Source: Skeletonema tropicum (taxonomy: Eukaryota; Bacillariophyta; Thalassiosirophyceae; Thalassiosirales; Thalassiosiraceae). Taken from it: 64,000 nucleotides of DNA. Below the pieces are notes generated by a model. The model worked only from the letters and a program-made list of their open reading frames with translations. It was not told the DNA's origin and did no database searches. Position numbers and translations under genes: made by a program. Each line of letters opens with the position of its first letter. Position 1 is the stretch's first letter. Location: positions 2,294,001 to 2,358,000 of the forward strand of contig CM074133.1 in NCBI GenBank assembly GCA_037178625.1, in the 5' to 3' direction. Below, piece by piece: positions 1 through 12,900 of the stretch.

Positions 1-3000
1 CCTGAGCCGCTTCTAGTGGTTCATTATAGTTGGTAACAGTAGTACAGAAGGAAATAATTCCGGCTCTCGCAATCTACACTTGTAGCGGCGATGCTACAGC
101 TTCGTATGCGTCCTGACGAAGGCCCATTGAGCGTAGAGCTAGCCGTATTTTGACACTTTTATGTGTGTATCAACGTGAATATGTGGCTGAGCAGTTGCTA
201 GTGGTTCATTATACCTGGTAACGATAGTATAGAAGATAAAATACACGGCTCATGTAAACTTCATTCGTAGCGGCGATGCAACAGTTTCGTGTGTGTCCTG
301 ATGAAGGCCCATAGAGGGTAGAACTAGCCGAATTTTGACACTTTTACGTGAAAAGCGACGTGAATATGTGCCTGAGCCGCTGCTATTGGTTCATTATACC
401 TGGTAACGATAGTATAGAAGGAAATGATTCCGGCTCACGCAATCTACACTTGTAGCGGCGATGCAACAGCTTCATATGCGTCGTGATGAAGGCCCATTGA
501 GCGATGAGCTAGCCGTATTTCGACACTTTTACTGAATAGCGACGTGAATATGTGCCTGAGCCGCTGCTAGTGGTTCATTATAGTTGGTAACGATAGTATA
601 GAAGGAAATAATTGCGGCTCACGCAATCTACACTTGTAGCGGCGATGCTGCAGCCTCGTATGCGTCCTGACGAAGGCCCATTGAGAGTAGAGCTAGCCGA
701 ATTTTGACACTTTTACGTGAATAGCGACGTGAATATGTGCCTGAGCCGCTTCTAGTGGTTCATTATAGTTGGTAACAGTAGTACAGAAGGAAATAATTCC
801 GGCTCTCGCAATCTACACTTGTAGCGGCGATGCTACAGCTTCGTATGCGTCCTGACGAAGGCCCATTGAGCGTAGAGCTAGCCGAATTTTGACACTTTTA
901 TGTGTGTATCAACGTGAATATGTGCCTAAGCAGTTGCTAGTGGTTCATTATACCTGGTAACGATAGTATGGAAGATAAAATACACGGCTCATGTACACTT
1001 CATTCCCAGCGACGATGCAACAGCTTCGTGTGTGTCCTGATGAAGGCCCATTGAGCGTAGAGCTAGCCGAATTTTGACACTTTTACGTGAATAGCGACGT
1101 GAATATGTGCCTGAGCCGCTGCTAGTGGTTCATTTTACCTGGTAATGATAGTATAGAAGGAAATGATTCCGGCTCACGCAATCTACACTTGTAGTGGCGA
1201 TGCTACAGATTCGTATGCGTCCAGACGAAGGCCCATTGAGCGATGAGCTAGCCGTATTTCGACACTTTTACGTGAATAGCGACGAGAATATGTGCCTGAG
1301 CCGCTGCTAGTGGTTCATTATACCTACCTGGGAACGATAGTATAGAAGGAAATGATTCCGACTCACGCAATCTACACTTGTAGCGGCGATGCTGCAGCCT
1401 CGTATGCGTCCTGACGAAGGCCCATTGAGAGTAGAGCTAGCCGAATTTTGACACTTTTACGTGAATAGCGACGTGAATATGTGCCTGAGCCGCTTCTAGT
1501 GGTTCATTATAGTTGGTAACAGTAGTACAGAAGGAAATAATTCCGGCTCACGCAATCTACACCTGTAGCGGCGATGCTACAGCTTCGTATGCGTCCTGAC
1601 GAAGGCCCATTGAGCGTAGAGCTAGCCGAATTTTGACACTTTTATGTGTGTATCAACGTGAATATGTGCCTAAGCAGTTGCTAGTGGTTCATTATACCTG
1701 GTAACGATAGTATAGAAGATAACATACACGGCTCATGTACACTTCATTCCCAGCGACGATGCAACAGTTTCGTGTGTGTCCTGATGAAGGCCCATTGAGC
1801 GTAGAGCTAGCCGAATTTTGACACTTTTACGTGAATAGCGACGTGAATATGTGCCTGAGCCGCTGCTATTGGTTCATTTTACCTGGTAACGATAGTATAG
1901 AAGGAAATGATTCCGGCTCACGCAATCTACACATGTAGCGGCGATGCTACAGATTCGTATGCGTCCAGACGAAGGCCCATTGAGCGATGAGCTAGCCGTA
2001 TTTCGACACTTTTACTGAATAGCGACGAGAATATGTGCCTGAGCCGCTGCTAGTGGTTCATTATACCTACCTGGGAACGATAGTATAGAAGGAAATGATT
2101 GCGGCTCACGCAATCTACACTTGTAGCGGCGATTCTGCAGCCTCGTATGCGTCCTGACGAAGGCCCATTGAGAGTAGAGCTGCCGTATTTTGACACTTTT
2201 ACGTGAATAGCGACGTGAATATGTGCCTGAGCCGCTTCTAGTGGTTCATTATAGTTGGTAACAGTAGTACAGAAGGAAATGATTGCGGCTCACGCAATCT
2301 ACACCTGTAGCGGCGATGCTACAGATTCGTATGCGTCCTGACGAAGGCCCATTGAGCGTAGAGCTAGCCGTATTTTGACACTTTTATGTGTGTATCAACG
2401 TGAATATGTGGCTGAGCAGTTGCTAGTGGTTCATTATACCTGGTAACGATAGTATAGAAGATAAAATACACGGCTCATGTAAACTTCATTCGTAGCGGCG
2501 ATGCAACAGTTTCGTGTGTGTCCTGATGAAGGCCCATAGAGGGTAGAACTAGCCGAATTTTGACACTTTTACGTGAATAGCGACGTGAATATGTGCCTGA
2601 GCCGCTGCTAGTGGTTCATTATACCTGGTAACAATAGTATAGAAGGAAATGATTCCGGCTCACGCAATCTACACTTGTAGCGGCGATGCTACAGCTTCGT
2701 ATGCGTCCTGACGAAGGCCCATTGAGCGTAGAGCTAGCCGTATTTTGACACTTTTACGTGAATAGCGACGTGAATATGTGCCTGAGCAGTTGCTAGTGGT
2801 TCATTATAGTTGGTAACGATAGTATAGAAGATTACATACACGGCTCATGTACACTTCATTCCCAGCGGCAATGCAACAGTTTCGTATGCGTCCTGACGAA
2901 GGCCCATTGAGAGTAGAACTAGCCGAATTTTGACACTTTTACGTGAATAGCGACGTGAATATGTGCCTGAGCCGCTTCTAGTGGTTCATTATACCTGGGA

Positions 3001-4050
3001 ACGATAGTATAGAAGGAAATGATTCCGACTCACGCAATCTACACTTGTAGCGGCGATGCTACAGATTCGTATGTATCGTGATGAAGGCCCATCGAGCGTA
3101 GAGCTAGCCGTATTTCGACACTTTTACGTGAATAGCGACGTGAATATGTGCCTGAGCCGCTGCTAGTGGTTCATTATACCTGGTAAAGATAGTATAGAAG
3201 GAAATGATTGCGGCTCACGCAATCTACACTTGTAGCGGCGATGCTACAGATTCGTATGCGTCCAGACGAAGGCCCATTGAGCGTAGAGCTAGCCGTATTT
3301 CGACACTTTTATGTGTGCAGTGACGGAACATGTGCCTGAGCCGCTGCTAGTGGTTCATTATAGTTGGTAACGATAATAGAAGAAAATGATAACGGCTCAC
3401 ACAATCCACACTTGTAGCGGCGATGCTGCAGTCTCATATGCGACCTGACGAAGGTAAATCGAGCGTAGAGCTAGCTGTATTTCGACACATTTGTGTGTGT
3501 GTAGTGACGGAAATATGAGCCTGAGCCGCTGCTAGTGGTTCATTATAGTTGGTAATGTTAGTATGCAAGGTAATATACACGGCTCATGTAAACTTCATTC
3601 GTAGCGGCGATGCTACAGCTTCGTATGCGACCTGATGAGGGCCATTTGAGCGTACGAGCTAGCCGTATTTCAACACATTTGTGTGTGTGTATTGACGTGG
3701 ATATGAGCCTGAGCCACTTTTAGTGGCTCATTTTCACGGCTCACGCAATCTACACTTGTAGCGGCGATGCTGCAGTCTCGTATGCGGACGAAGGCCCATT
3801 GAGCGTACGAGCTAGCTTTATTTCGACACATTTGTGTGTGTGTATTGACGTGAATATGTGCCTGAGCCGCTGCTAGTGGTTCATTATAGTTGGAAACGAT
3901 AGTATAGTAGAAAATGATTGCGGCTCACGCAATCTACACTTGTAGCGGCGATGCTGCAGCCTCGTATGCGGACGAAGGCCCATTGAGCGTACGAGCTAGC
4001 TGTGTATTTCGACACATTTGTGTGTGTAGTGACGGAACATGAGCGCGCGG
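1..4050. repeat. ~185-bp tandem satellite with four-monomer higher-order repeat
   Basis: About 22 head-to-tail monomers of roughly 185 bp, each starting near 'cctgagccgctgctagtgg' and ending near 'gacgtgaatatgtg'. Monomer starts fall at about 1, 186, 371, 555, 740, 925, 1110, 1295, 1484, 1669, 1854, 2038, 2226, 2411, 2596, 2781, 2966, 3151 and onward. Monomers are of distinct kinds: one with 'agtagtacag' (starts 1, 740, 1484, 2226), one with 'acacggctcatgta' (186, 925, 1669, 2411), and two others, recurring every ~740 bp. After ~3300 the units diverge, one is shortened (about 3705-3860), and the array decays at ~4050. The left end is cut by the window. No telomeric repeat is seen, so this could be pericentromeric, subtelomeric or interstitial. 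Confidence 0.95.
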
Positions 4051-4222
4051 GCGGGACGGTGTCACGCAAGACGGAAGAGAGAGAGGTGAGGAGACGACAG
4101 TAGCAGTAGATACTTCAGGATGATACTGAGGCGATACCCCCAACCAAGCCAAATAGCAGAGGAAAACCCGGTATCGTCTCATCTTTTCATTTGAAAACGC
4201 TGCCACATTTTCATTAAATGTA

Positions 4223-4564
4223 ATGATAAAGAAAAGAAGAAAGAGCATGCCTTCACCTACTTCGCAACCGTGCACTCAGCCAAGGATGAAAGATGATAGT
4301 CTTACGAAGGAGTACAAACAACGTGAACGTCAACGCAACTTCCAGCTCCATATATCTCTTCTTGTTCAGCATGTTTCAAGGTGCAGCTCTCCTGCATGCA
4401 AGTCTTCCAATTGTCAAAAGATGAAGTTCTATCTGAAGCACAGTTTATTTTGTGCAGGGAACGCATCAGGGGGTTGTTCTTTGTGCAAGCGCACCGCGTT
4501 GTTGCTGAGGCTTCATGCACAGCAGTGCAAAATTGACGCCGCTGCTGCGCATTTCCCTTTTTAA
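4223..4564 (+). CDS. Small stand-alone TAZ zinc-finger protein, C-terminally truncated domain
   Basis: A 113-residue basic protein whose residues ~40-113 follow the TAZ zinc-finger pattern of CBP/p300 proteins. The first ligand set is H-x3-C-x4-C-x4-C, the second H-x3-C-x7-C-x2-C, and the third begins H-x3-C but ends in Ala- and Phe-rich residues and a stop where a TAZ domain needs two more cysteines. It therefore keeps two of three expected zinc sites. TAZ domains bind transactivation segments of transcription factors. The full acetyltransferase gene with two TAZ domains lies ~2.4 kb downstream on the same strand, so this may be a partial duplicate of it or an independent family member. It sits immediately beside the satellite. 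It could be expressed or a decaying fragment; sequence alone does not decide. Confidence 0.6.
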   Translation: MIKKRRKSMPSPTSQPCTQPRMKDDSLTKEYKQRERQRNFQLHISLLVQHVSRCSSPACKSSNCQKMKFYLKHSLFCAGNASGGCSLCKRTALLLRLHAQQCKIDAAAAHFPF

Positions 4565-4909
4565 GGATTGTATCCTTCATTGACAAGAAGAAAGTTGAAA
4601 AGACTTTGGTAGCTTTCTGAATTATCCGCCTCTACTTTATAGGCATAGTGCATCTTCAAGCTAACTTTTGCTGCCATTCTAAAACGGAATATAGCGTAAT
4701 CCATTTAACTTGATACCTAACTTAAATTCTCTTCTGTATTGTGAATCCCTCTTCAAATCTCATGAGTACTGCAGCATTTGCCACTGCCCGGAGAAAAGAA
4801 ATGGCACTAACGATACCGCATGCAAGAACTCCTGGCTGCCAACATCACTTTCACAGCAAAATGACACTTCTTCGCATGCTGAACAAGCCTCTCTTGCACC
4901 TACTTGCAC
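4565..4909. other. Intergenic, no feature recognised
   Basis: About 345 bp between the TAZ protein and the 3' end of the convergent hydrolase gene. Only short frames without recognisable content are present on either strand. Confidence 0.5.
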
Positions 4910-6031
4910 TTACACAAACAATTCTACAATACCATCATTCCCTTCATCCTCCTCCAGAAACTGCTGTCCACCAGACGCTGTAAACTTCACGATAGAATTA
5001 ATAATCCTCTCTGTCTCTGGCTCCTCCAATGTCTCATGATACATCCCATTCAACTTCAAATACCTCTTGTGTGCCAAAGCCGTTCCAACATTTACAAAGA
5101 AATCTTCCGAGGCCTTTTGTGACGTACATTTGTCAATAGGACTATGCATCATCAATGTTGGACAATAGATTTCACCCCGTCGTTGCTTGGCTGTATCAAA
5201 TGCTTTGTCGGTTGCAATGGCTGTTCGAGCAACCATCTTACCAACAAGACACAATGGATCATCGATATACGCTTGGACAGCTTCTTTATTGCGTGACAAA
5301 TAAATTGGATCGACGGCATCTACAATTCGTGCCTTGGGGGCAAGGAAATCGATTAGTGGGGCAAAGAACTTTTGAATCTTGAGTTCCAAATTCATGTCCA
5401 CTCCTAGGGCTGGACTGGATAAGATGAGTGACATGTCGGATTTTCCACTGCCCATTTTCAATGCGGAATGGACGGCAATGCATCCTCCTAAACTGTGTCC
5501 CATTAGCACGAGAGGTGGACATTTATCTTGTGCATACTTTGATTTTTGTACCAATTGAATGTACTCTACTACCTCATCTACATAATCGTCAATTGACTCT
5601 GTATATCCTCTTGGTTCGCCGTCACTACGTCCATTGCCATGACTGTCCATTGAATAGACATCTACACCTGCCTTTGATAGCGATTCGTATAATCGGATGT
5701 AACCTTTTCGGCAGCAATATTCGGCGGTGCCATGAACTAACACAAACATGGCCTTGGGAGGAACCGATGTGTCCGCTCGAGGTAGATTAATGGTAAAGAT
5801 GGATTGTGACCGTGAGTTTGTGAAGGAATCTACGATGAATCCGTCGGGTAGGGAGGGAGGGCCAGCTGCCTCGATCATGGCTTCTTTGGAAAGATATTGT
5901 GACATCTTTTTGGAGGTCGTCGTCTTCTTTTGAAGTTGCTGAAAAGCGAAAGTCACAGCTACTGTCGATGCAAGGGTGAGTACGGCAATGAGGGCTGCTG
6001 GTTGGTTGCTGATTCTGTCGGAGAGAGCCAT
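4910..6031 (-). CDS. Monoacylglycerol-lipase-like alpha/beta hydrolase, membrane anchored
   Basis: A 373-residue serine hydrolase of the monoglyceride lipase / lysophospholipase type, expected to cleave monoacylglycerols or lysophospholipids to free fatty acid. An N-terminal hydrophobic segment (about residues 11-30) looks like a signal anchor. The oxyanion 'LVHG' lies near residues 98-101, the nucleophile elbow GHSLGG has Ser180, and the acid and base are likely Asp300 ('SPIDKC') and His332 ('GMYHET'), giving a complete triad. The 'DSHGNGRSDGEPRGY' stretch near 129-143 is typical of MGLL-like enzymes, where the human protein has a similar 'GHGQSEGER' motif. Single exon; the ATG at 6031 gives a normal N-terminus. 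The exact substrate is inference. Confidence 0.85.
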   Translation of the reverse strand: MALSDRISNQPAALIAVLTLASTVAVTFAFQQLQKKTTTSKKMSQYLSKEAMIEAAGPPSLPDGFIVDSFTNSRSQSIFTINLPRADTSVPPKAMFVLVHGTAEYCCRKGYIRLYESLSKAGVDVYSMDSHGNGRSDGEPRGYTESIDDYVDEVVEYIQLVQKSKYAQDKCPPLVLMGHSLGGCIAVHSALKMGSGKSDMSLILSSPALGVDMNLELKIQKFFAPLIDFLAPKARIVDAVDPIYLSRNKEAVQAYIDDPLCLVGKMVARTAIATDKAFDTAKQRRGEIYCPTLMMHSPIDKCTSQKASEDFFVNVGTALAHKRYLKLNGMYHETLEEPETERIINSIVKFTASGGQQFLEEDEGNDGIVELFV

Positions 6032-6900
6032 ACTGAGACTGAATGATCATGCATAACAATCTCTGTATGTATTTTTATGCGCTTCAATAGATTGAATTTG
6101 AATGAATGAATCAAAGAAGAATTGGATCTTACTTCTCTCCAAGCAAGACCCAAGCCAAGCAATCTTGACGAATATGTATGTAGTAATGATTCTTTTGTTT
6201 AGCAAGACACTTTTCGGAACTTCTGCGATGTCCGAGCTGGTCCGGTCAAATTGCACGTGTAGCCTGGTACGCGCTGTTCCCTTCTCAGCCTTTTGAATCT
6301 TTTTTTACTCGCTTGCACAACGGTTCAAAGTTTAGATTGACCATTAACGTCTCTCAGACTTTTTTGTAACTAATGTATCCATTTTGTTGCAAATGATATG
6401 TTTGTTCGACCAGTAGACGTAGATTTGTTTACGCTTGTCATTGTGGTTGATGCCCTCTAGGCGTTTTTCCGCAGGGACGAGGAAAAATCACAAAAAATGA
6501 CACAGTACTATATATGCAGAGAGCTGAGAAGAATTCTCCACCTGGCTCGTTGGAAGTTTTTAAGCTTTCAAATTCAATTTGTTAGGATAAAATTATCTGT
6601 AAAAGAGAGACAATAACTTTCTTCAAAAATAAGATTCTTTAGAAGCTCGTGCTTTGATAGAAGGGCCGCTACTTTCTTTTGGCCACCACGCCGTTGGCAG
6701 GTACTTACCTAAGTACTTCTACTTGCGCTGTGAAGTGTGCATTGCAGCATGATTATCAAATCCAAATAATTCGTTTCTGGTTCATGTCGTAATCGTAATC
6801 ATCAACATAACTAGAGGTCGAGACAGGCTCCCAGAAATAATGCTACCTGCACCTTAAATAATCAGGGAATATTATTCATAATCATCACGCCATCCTCAAG
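6032..6900. other. Divergent intergenic region, probable promoters
   Basis: About 870 bp between the minus-strand hydrolase and the plus-strand acetyltransferase, so it should hold both promoters. It is AT-rich, includes 'actatatatgcagag' near 6508 that could be TATA-like, and has no credible coding frame. Confidence 0.4.
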
Positions 6901-9900
6901 ATGAATCATCAAAATCCAGGGGGGTTTCAGGGCTGGGGAGGCGGCCACCCTCAGCAGCCGCAAGTTCAACATCCCCAACAGCACCCTCACGCTCAAAATA
7001 ATAATCCTCAATTGCAGCAATTCCAGCAGATGCAGCAGCAATTATTATTTCAGCAGCACCATAATTCTTCGCAGGGGGGGCATAATCAAATGCCGGCGGG
7101 TCACAGCATGGGCATGGGGGATCTTCCACAGCCACAGCAGGGGAATAATAATCACATGAATTTCCAGCAACAGCAGCTGTCAGCCTCGCAGCCACAACCG
7201 CAGGGGATGCACGATCAAGGCGCCGCGTCCCAGGGGATGATGAATCAAAATTCCTGGATGCATCAGGCGGCGGCGGCCCAGCAGCAGCAGCAGCAGCAAC
7301 AGCAGCTGTCTGCCCCCATGGCCCCCCAAAATATGATGACCATGATGGGGGGAGGAGGTCAAGCGAATATTCAAGGTGGGATGATGACCCCTCACTCGTC
7401 TCAGCAGTCCGCCCAGCAGCAGCAGCAGCAACAGCAGCTCTACTGGAACGTGATGCAATCTCAACAGCAGCAACAGCCTGGGGGGAATCAGAATTTCGGC
7501 CACATGGTACAGCAACAGCAACAGCCTCATCAACAGCAGCAGCCGAACCAGCAGCAGCATCAGCTCCAATCTCATCTTCAACAGATGCAGCAGATGCAGC
7601 ACCCCTCCAATGCGCAGATGCAGCAGCAGATGCAGTCTCATCAACATCAGGGCATGATGTCATCAGGGTTACCTCAAGCGACCGTCGGGAATGAGGGTGG
7701 TGGAATGACTCTGTCACAGCCTCATCCTTCTATGAATACTCAGCAGCAGCAATTGCAGCAATTATTTTCTATGCAGCAGCAGAATGCTCAGCAAGGGTCT
7801 AGTAATAATAATGCTTCTGCCCCCGCTGCTTCGTCCAATCAGCAGCAACAGCAGCTTAATTATCAAATGAGTCAAGGTCAGCAGCAGCTTCAGCCAAGTC
7901 AGCAGTCTCATGCAGACAAGTCTTCTTCATCATCTAATCAGAGACCGAATCAAGCTCAACTCCTCCTCCAACAACAGAATTTGATTTCTCAACTCCAACG
8001 ACGAATTCAGCAGCAGAGGCAGCATCCGTCCCAAAATAATAATAATAATAATTCGAGTACTCCCGCTCCTGCTGTTGGGGCTTCGTCGACCAGTCCTGCC
8101 GCTGCCGCGTCATCCTCCTCTTCGGCCCTTAATTACATGGGGGGGATGATGCAGCAGCAGGGAGGGCTAGCTCAGTTGCAGCAACAACAGCAGCAGCAGC
8201 AGCAGCAGTCTTCTCAACAACAACATCTGCAACAACTTCAGATGCATCATCAACAGAATTCGCAGCAGCAGCAGGGTGCTCAGGGTATGTTTGGTGGGAG
8301 CATGCAAGGGCAGCTTTCACAACAGCAGCCTCAGGGAAATGTCAATGCGAATGAACAGCAGCTTTTGTTATTAATGGCACAGCAGCAGCAACAGCAGCAG
8401 CAGCAGCAGAGCCAACTTCGACCGGATGGATTACCAAGTGCAACAAATGCTGTCAATGTCGCAAGTCTTCAGCAGCAGCAGTTTCTTCAACAGCAGCCGC
8501 AATTGGGCTTTCAACGTCAAACGAGCAACTTGAGTGCTAGTGCTTCAAGTCAGCAGCAGCAGCAGACGATGGAGCTAATGATGCAGCGTCAGCAGTCACT
8601 TCAGCAGCAGCAGCAGCAGAAGTCGCAGCAACAGGAACTCTTGGGCAACAAGAAGACCAACCAGCAGCAACAGCATCAGCGTGATCTTAATCAACAGCAA
8701 CAGAAGCAACTTCTTCATGATCTGAATTCGAACAAGCCCATCACTAACGATGGTATGTCCTCTCCATTTTCAACCCAATTCCCTTCCAACATTGACATGA
8801 TGAATACCTCCATTTCTTCTGTCGCTTCTCAACAACCAAAGCAGAAGAATTCTTCTTTCAGTTCTCCACAACTTCGAGGAATGCAGTCTTCTACCGCGAG
8901 TACCCCTGTTACCACCAACCATGGTCTTGATTCAAGTAAATTGGTTATGAATCAATCGCAGCAGCAACAGCAGCAGTTTATGATGTCTCAAATGACCGAA
9001 GGTACTCTTAATATGGGGGGAGGGCAAGTGGCGGGCAATGCGCCAAGTCCAGCAGGTATTGCTGCTAACGGTGTTGGTGGTGCAAGTAGTGCGGGTGGCA
9101 ACAGTAATGCTACCACAGGCGAAGATTCTCAAGATGAACCATCATTGGATCAACGCGTGAAGCAATTTGAGTTGATGCAACAGCAGCAGTTGTCGATGAT
9201 GAGGCAGCAGCAGCAGCCGGTTTCGAAAAGTGGAAGTACTAGCGGTGGTGGGGACGGTTGTATTGGAACTCAACCACCTCGATCTAAGGTAGATGAAATG
9301 CTCCCAAGCCGCAGCAATAGTATTGGGCCATCTCAGCCACCGCCACAGTTACCGCCAGTACCACAGCAGCAGCCGCTGCAACCACAAGTTCTTTCCCCGC
9401 AGTTAAAGCCGCAGCAGCAACAGCATACGTCGCCTGTTGCTCCAGCTGTTGCTGCTCCCATCGAAGGCCCGTCATTTTCTATCAACGATGATTCTTCCGA
9501 ATCGCCCGAAGTCCCCGAACCCCGAGCTTCTCTCGCGCCTCCTCGTGCGGGTTCACCCGGCTCATTAGGCGTTGCTGAGCCGGATCCGATTGTTGACGGC
9601 GCCACAATTATCCGTTCGGAAGGAGCAATCAACGTCATTGCTCCTGTGAGACACAATTCCTCCACAGGAGGTGGAGATGGTGGGAATAAGGACGAATCAG
9701 GAGGTCACACTTCATCTTCTGTAGGAGCTGACCAGGGCGAGTCGGGGTCAGAACAACCCTTTTTGGACGGTCACTTTGCTGGAGGTTGGCAGTCCAATGT
9801 TGATTTACCGGATCGCCGGCAGATTATTTTTAGCATCATCAAAGTTATTGAGCGGAAGAGACCAGATACTAATCGAATGTCTCAAAAGTGAGTATTACTG

Positions 9901-12900
9901 ATAAACTTGTATCGTTTCATTTTGCGCAGATCTCGTTCTCAAATGGTTTTATTTACATCTTTACACGCAGTCGTCTACCATTGATGGCGAAGAAATTGGA
10001 AGAACATTTGTACCGATCTGCTCATGTCAAGGATGCATACATTGACCTGGCATCTTTGAAGAAACGCCTTCATCTGATTGCAAAAGGAGTGGGAATCCCT
10101 AAATCGAACACACCTAGTGTCAGTTCAATTGGAACTGATCCATCTGTGATGTTCACGTCTTCACCTACAGGGAATGTCACGAATGGAATTGTTTCTACCC
10201 CTGCTTCAGTAGTGAACCTTTTGCAACCAATGACAGCCACTTCAGAAGCTTCTATGAGGTCTCTTTCAGATGTTGTGGAATCAGAAGAGCCACTGCCGCA
10301 ATTGAACAAGGAGCAATTAACGGAGCGTGCTCAGCCGAGAGTGCAGGATAGTCGCCAACGTGACAAGATGACTGATAATGATGATGATACGGATACAGAA
10401 CTTGATCGTCTTAATAAAAACTTGGCTCAGGCTACAGCTCGGGATTCTTCAGATGACGTATCTTCAATGGAAATCGATGATGACGAAATTGCGGAGAAAA
10501 AGAAAGTAATCCTGCAACAGCAACAGCGACGTTTGCTCCTGCTGCGTCATGCGAGTAAATGCCGCGAAGGATTAGAATGCCGCGTCAAGTTCTGTCCACA
10601 AATGGTGACACTGTGGAAGCACATGAAGACATGCCGGGACAAGAATTGCAAGGCCCCCCACTGCCTTTCAAGTCGATGTGTACTGAACCACTATCGTATT
10701 TGCAAGAGTGAAGGGTTAACGTCAACGTGTGGAATATGCGCACCTGTGATGAATCATATTCGCTCGATGAAGGGTAGCCCAGGACAGCAGGATCGTGAAG
10801 TATTGAATCAAATGAGTTCGATGAGTGATGGTGAACGTTATGACGAAATGCCTGTGGATACTGAGGCGGAAGAGCAAGATTCAAGTGATTCGTTTAAGGC
10901 ATTGAAAGAGGCGCTAGTTTCTGAAGGTGCCACAGAACCATCAGAGGAAATGGACGTGTGTGCGCAGCCACAACCGGAAGAAAAGCAAGCAGGCCCTCAA
11001 GTTAAGACGAAGCAAGATCTTCTAAATCAAGTGCAGCAACAGAAGGTACAGCTGACAAACCAAAATCAGAAGCTACAGCAACAATTAAATGGTGCCTCAA
11101 ATCCACTTCAACTGGAGCAATTTCAGAAGCAGCAGAATATTTTGCAACATCTAAATCAGCAATTTCAACAGCAGCAAGTCGTCCTCGAAAGTGAGATACA
11201 ACGGCAAGGGGAAGAGAAGTCCAGTATTGACATCAACGAGGGTCAGCAGCAAAGCCCGGGTAAGAACTTGCAGAGTCAAGAAGGCAAAAGATCGTCGGAA
11301 AATATGGATGGAGGAAACGAAGACGTGAGGCCCAACAAGGTTATGAAACGAGAGAATTCCTCTGTGTCAGCGTCTGTATCAGTTGTTTCGGAGTCTAGCA
11401 CAACGAAGAAAAGTTCTTCCCTTGTTACATCGATGCAGAAATCAGATATTGAAGCTCATCTTGACTCATTGGTGAACAGTGGTCGGTTGACTCCTCGTAA
11501 CATCTCTAGGAAATGCCTTCCTATGGTGAAGAAACTCCGCGATCATGAAAACGGATGGGTATTCAGTGAACCCGTAGATCCAATCGAGTTAGGGATCCAC
11601 GACTATTTTGATATTATTGAACACCCAATGGATCTTGATTTAGTTACTAAGAAACTTGAGAACGGGGTATACTGGGATATTTCATCTTTCAGGAAGGATA
11701 CCAGACTTGTGTTTGAAAACGCCATCCTGTACAATGGGAAAGATAGTGATGTGGGGATGATGGCGGTAGAACTTCTTGATATATTTGACCATGATTTTTC
11801 AAACATCTTCAAAGGTACGTCAAGTGTCCTGTTGCATCAGATCCTTCAGGTTGTTTGCTTTCAATGTTACTAACTTCTGACTATTTCTCACTCGTCTTTC
11901 AGGGTTGCATGATGACGACGAAACAAAAAAGTCAGACTGTTGCTCGCTCTGTGGGAATTATCGTCGACTCTATGAACTACCATCTCTTTTTTGCAGCGGG
12001 ACCTGTGGCAGAAACATTCGTCGCAATGCTTTTTACTACACTGACAGGATGAAGCAGAACCAATGGTGTGAGGCCTGTTACGTTGATCAGAAAGATGACG
12101 AGCCTCTTCTACTGGACAATGGGAAGGAGACGAAGAAATCTCTTCTGCATCAGATGAAGAACGACAAATCTCCGGAGGAAAAATGGGTACAATGTGACAA
12201 ATGTAACGATTGGGTACATCAGGTGTGTGCCCTCTTCAATGGCACACAAAACTACAAGTCAGCGTCATTTACATGTCCGAAATGCTATGTCAAATCTGAA
12301 TCCAGTCTCACACCTAGTCTTGCACCGAAAGGAGCTGTCGACTTGCTTCAATGTAAATTGAGCGAATCGATCGAGAAGGGAATCGAGCAGACACTATCAA
12401 AGGAATACGAAAGATTAGCCAAGGAACGTAACTGTGCTGTTGCCCAAGTAGAGAAAGCGGAGAATTTGTGTGTCCGAGTTGTATCGAGTCTTGACAAGAA
12501 GCAGAAAGTTCGAGAAGGAGTGAGTTTTCGTCATATGTTATTCTATTACCATTTTCCACTTTTCTCTTCGCTTTCTGACGTCAACCTTCCCTTCTATTCT
12601 TTACAGATGAAAGCCAGATACTCAAAATCAAACTACCCATCCGAATTCCCAGTCAAATCAAAGTGCATACTCCTTTTCCAGAAGATCCATGGCGTCGATG
12701 TGCTTCTTTTTTCAATGTACGTGTACGAATATGGCGACGAATGTCCAGCACCGAACCGGCGCCGTGTGTACATTTCGTATCTCGATTCAGTTCGTTATCT
12801 TACCCCAGCACAATACAGAACAGTCATCTACCAATCTGTTCTTATTGAGTATCTTCGATTTGTGAAAATGCGTGGCTTCCATACTGCGCACATTTGGAGT

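Noticed and set aside
1..4050. CRISPR array
   Set aside because: The unit is ~185 bp and tandem without unique spacers; this is a eukaryotic satellite.
3884..4275. Short frames at the satellite edge
   Set aside because: They lie within repeat monomers or their decayed edge and match no protein pattern.
4302..4586. Antisense frame over the TAZ protein
   Set aside because: The plus strand carries spaced Cys/His ligands of a known domain; the minus frame has none.
6896..7717. 273-codon Ala-rich open frame antisense to the acetyltransferase
   Set aside because: It is the reverse register of CAG/CAA repeats, which read as Ala/Leu/Val runs; no independent coding signal.
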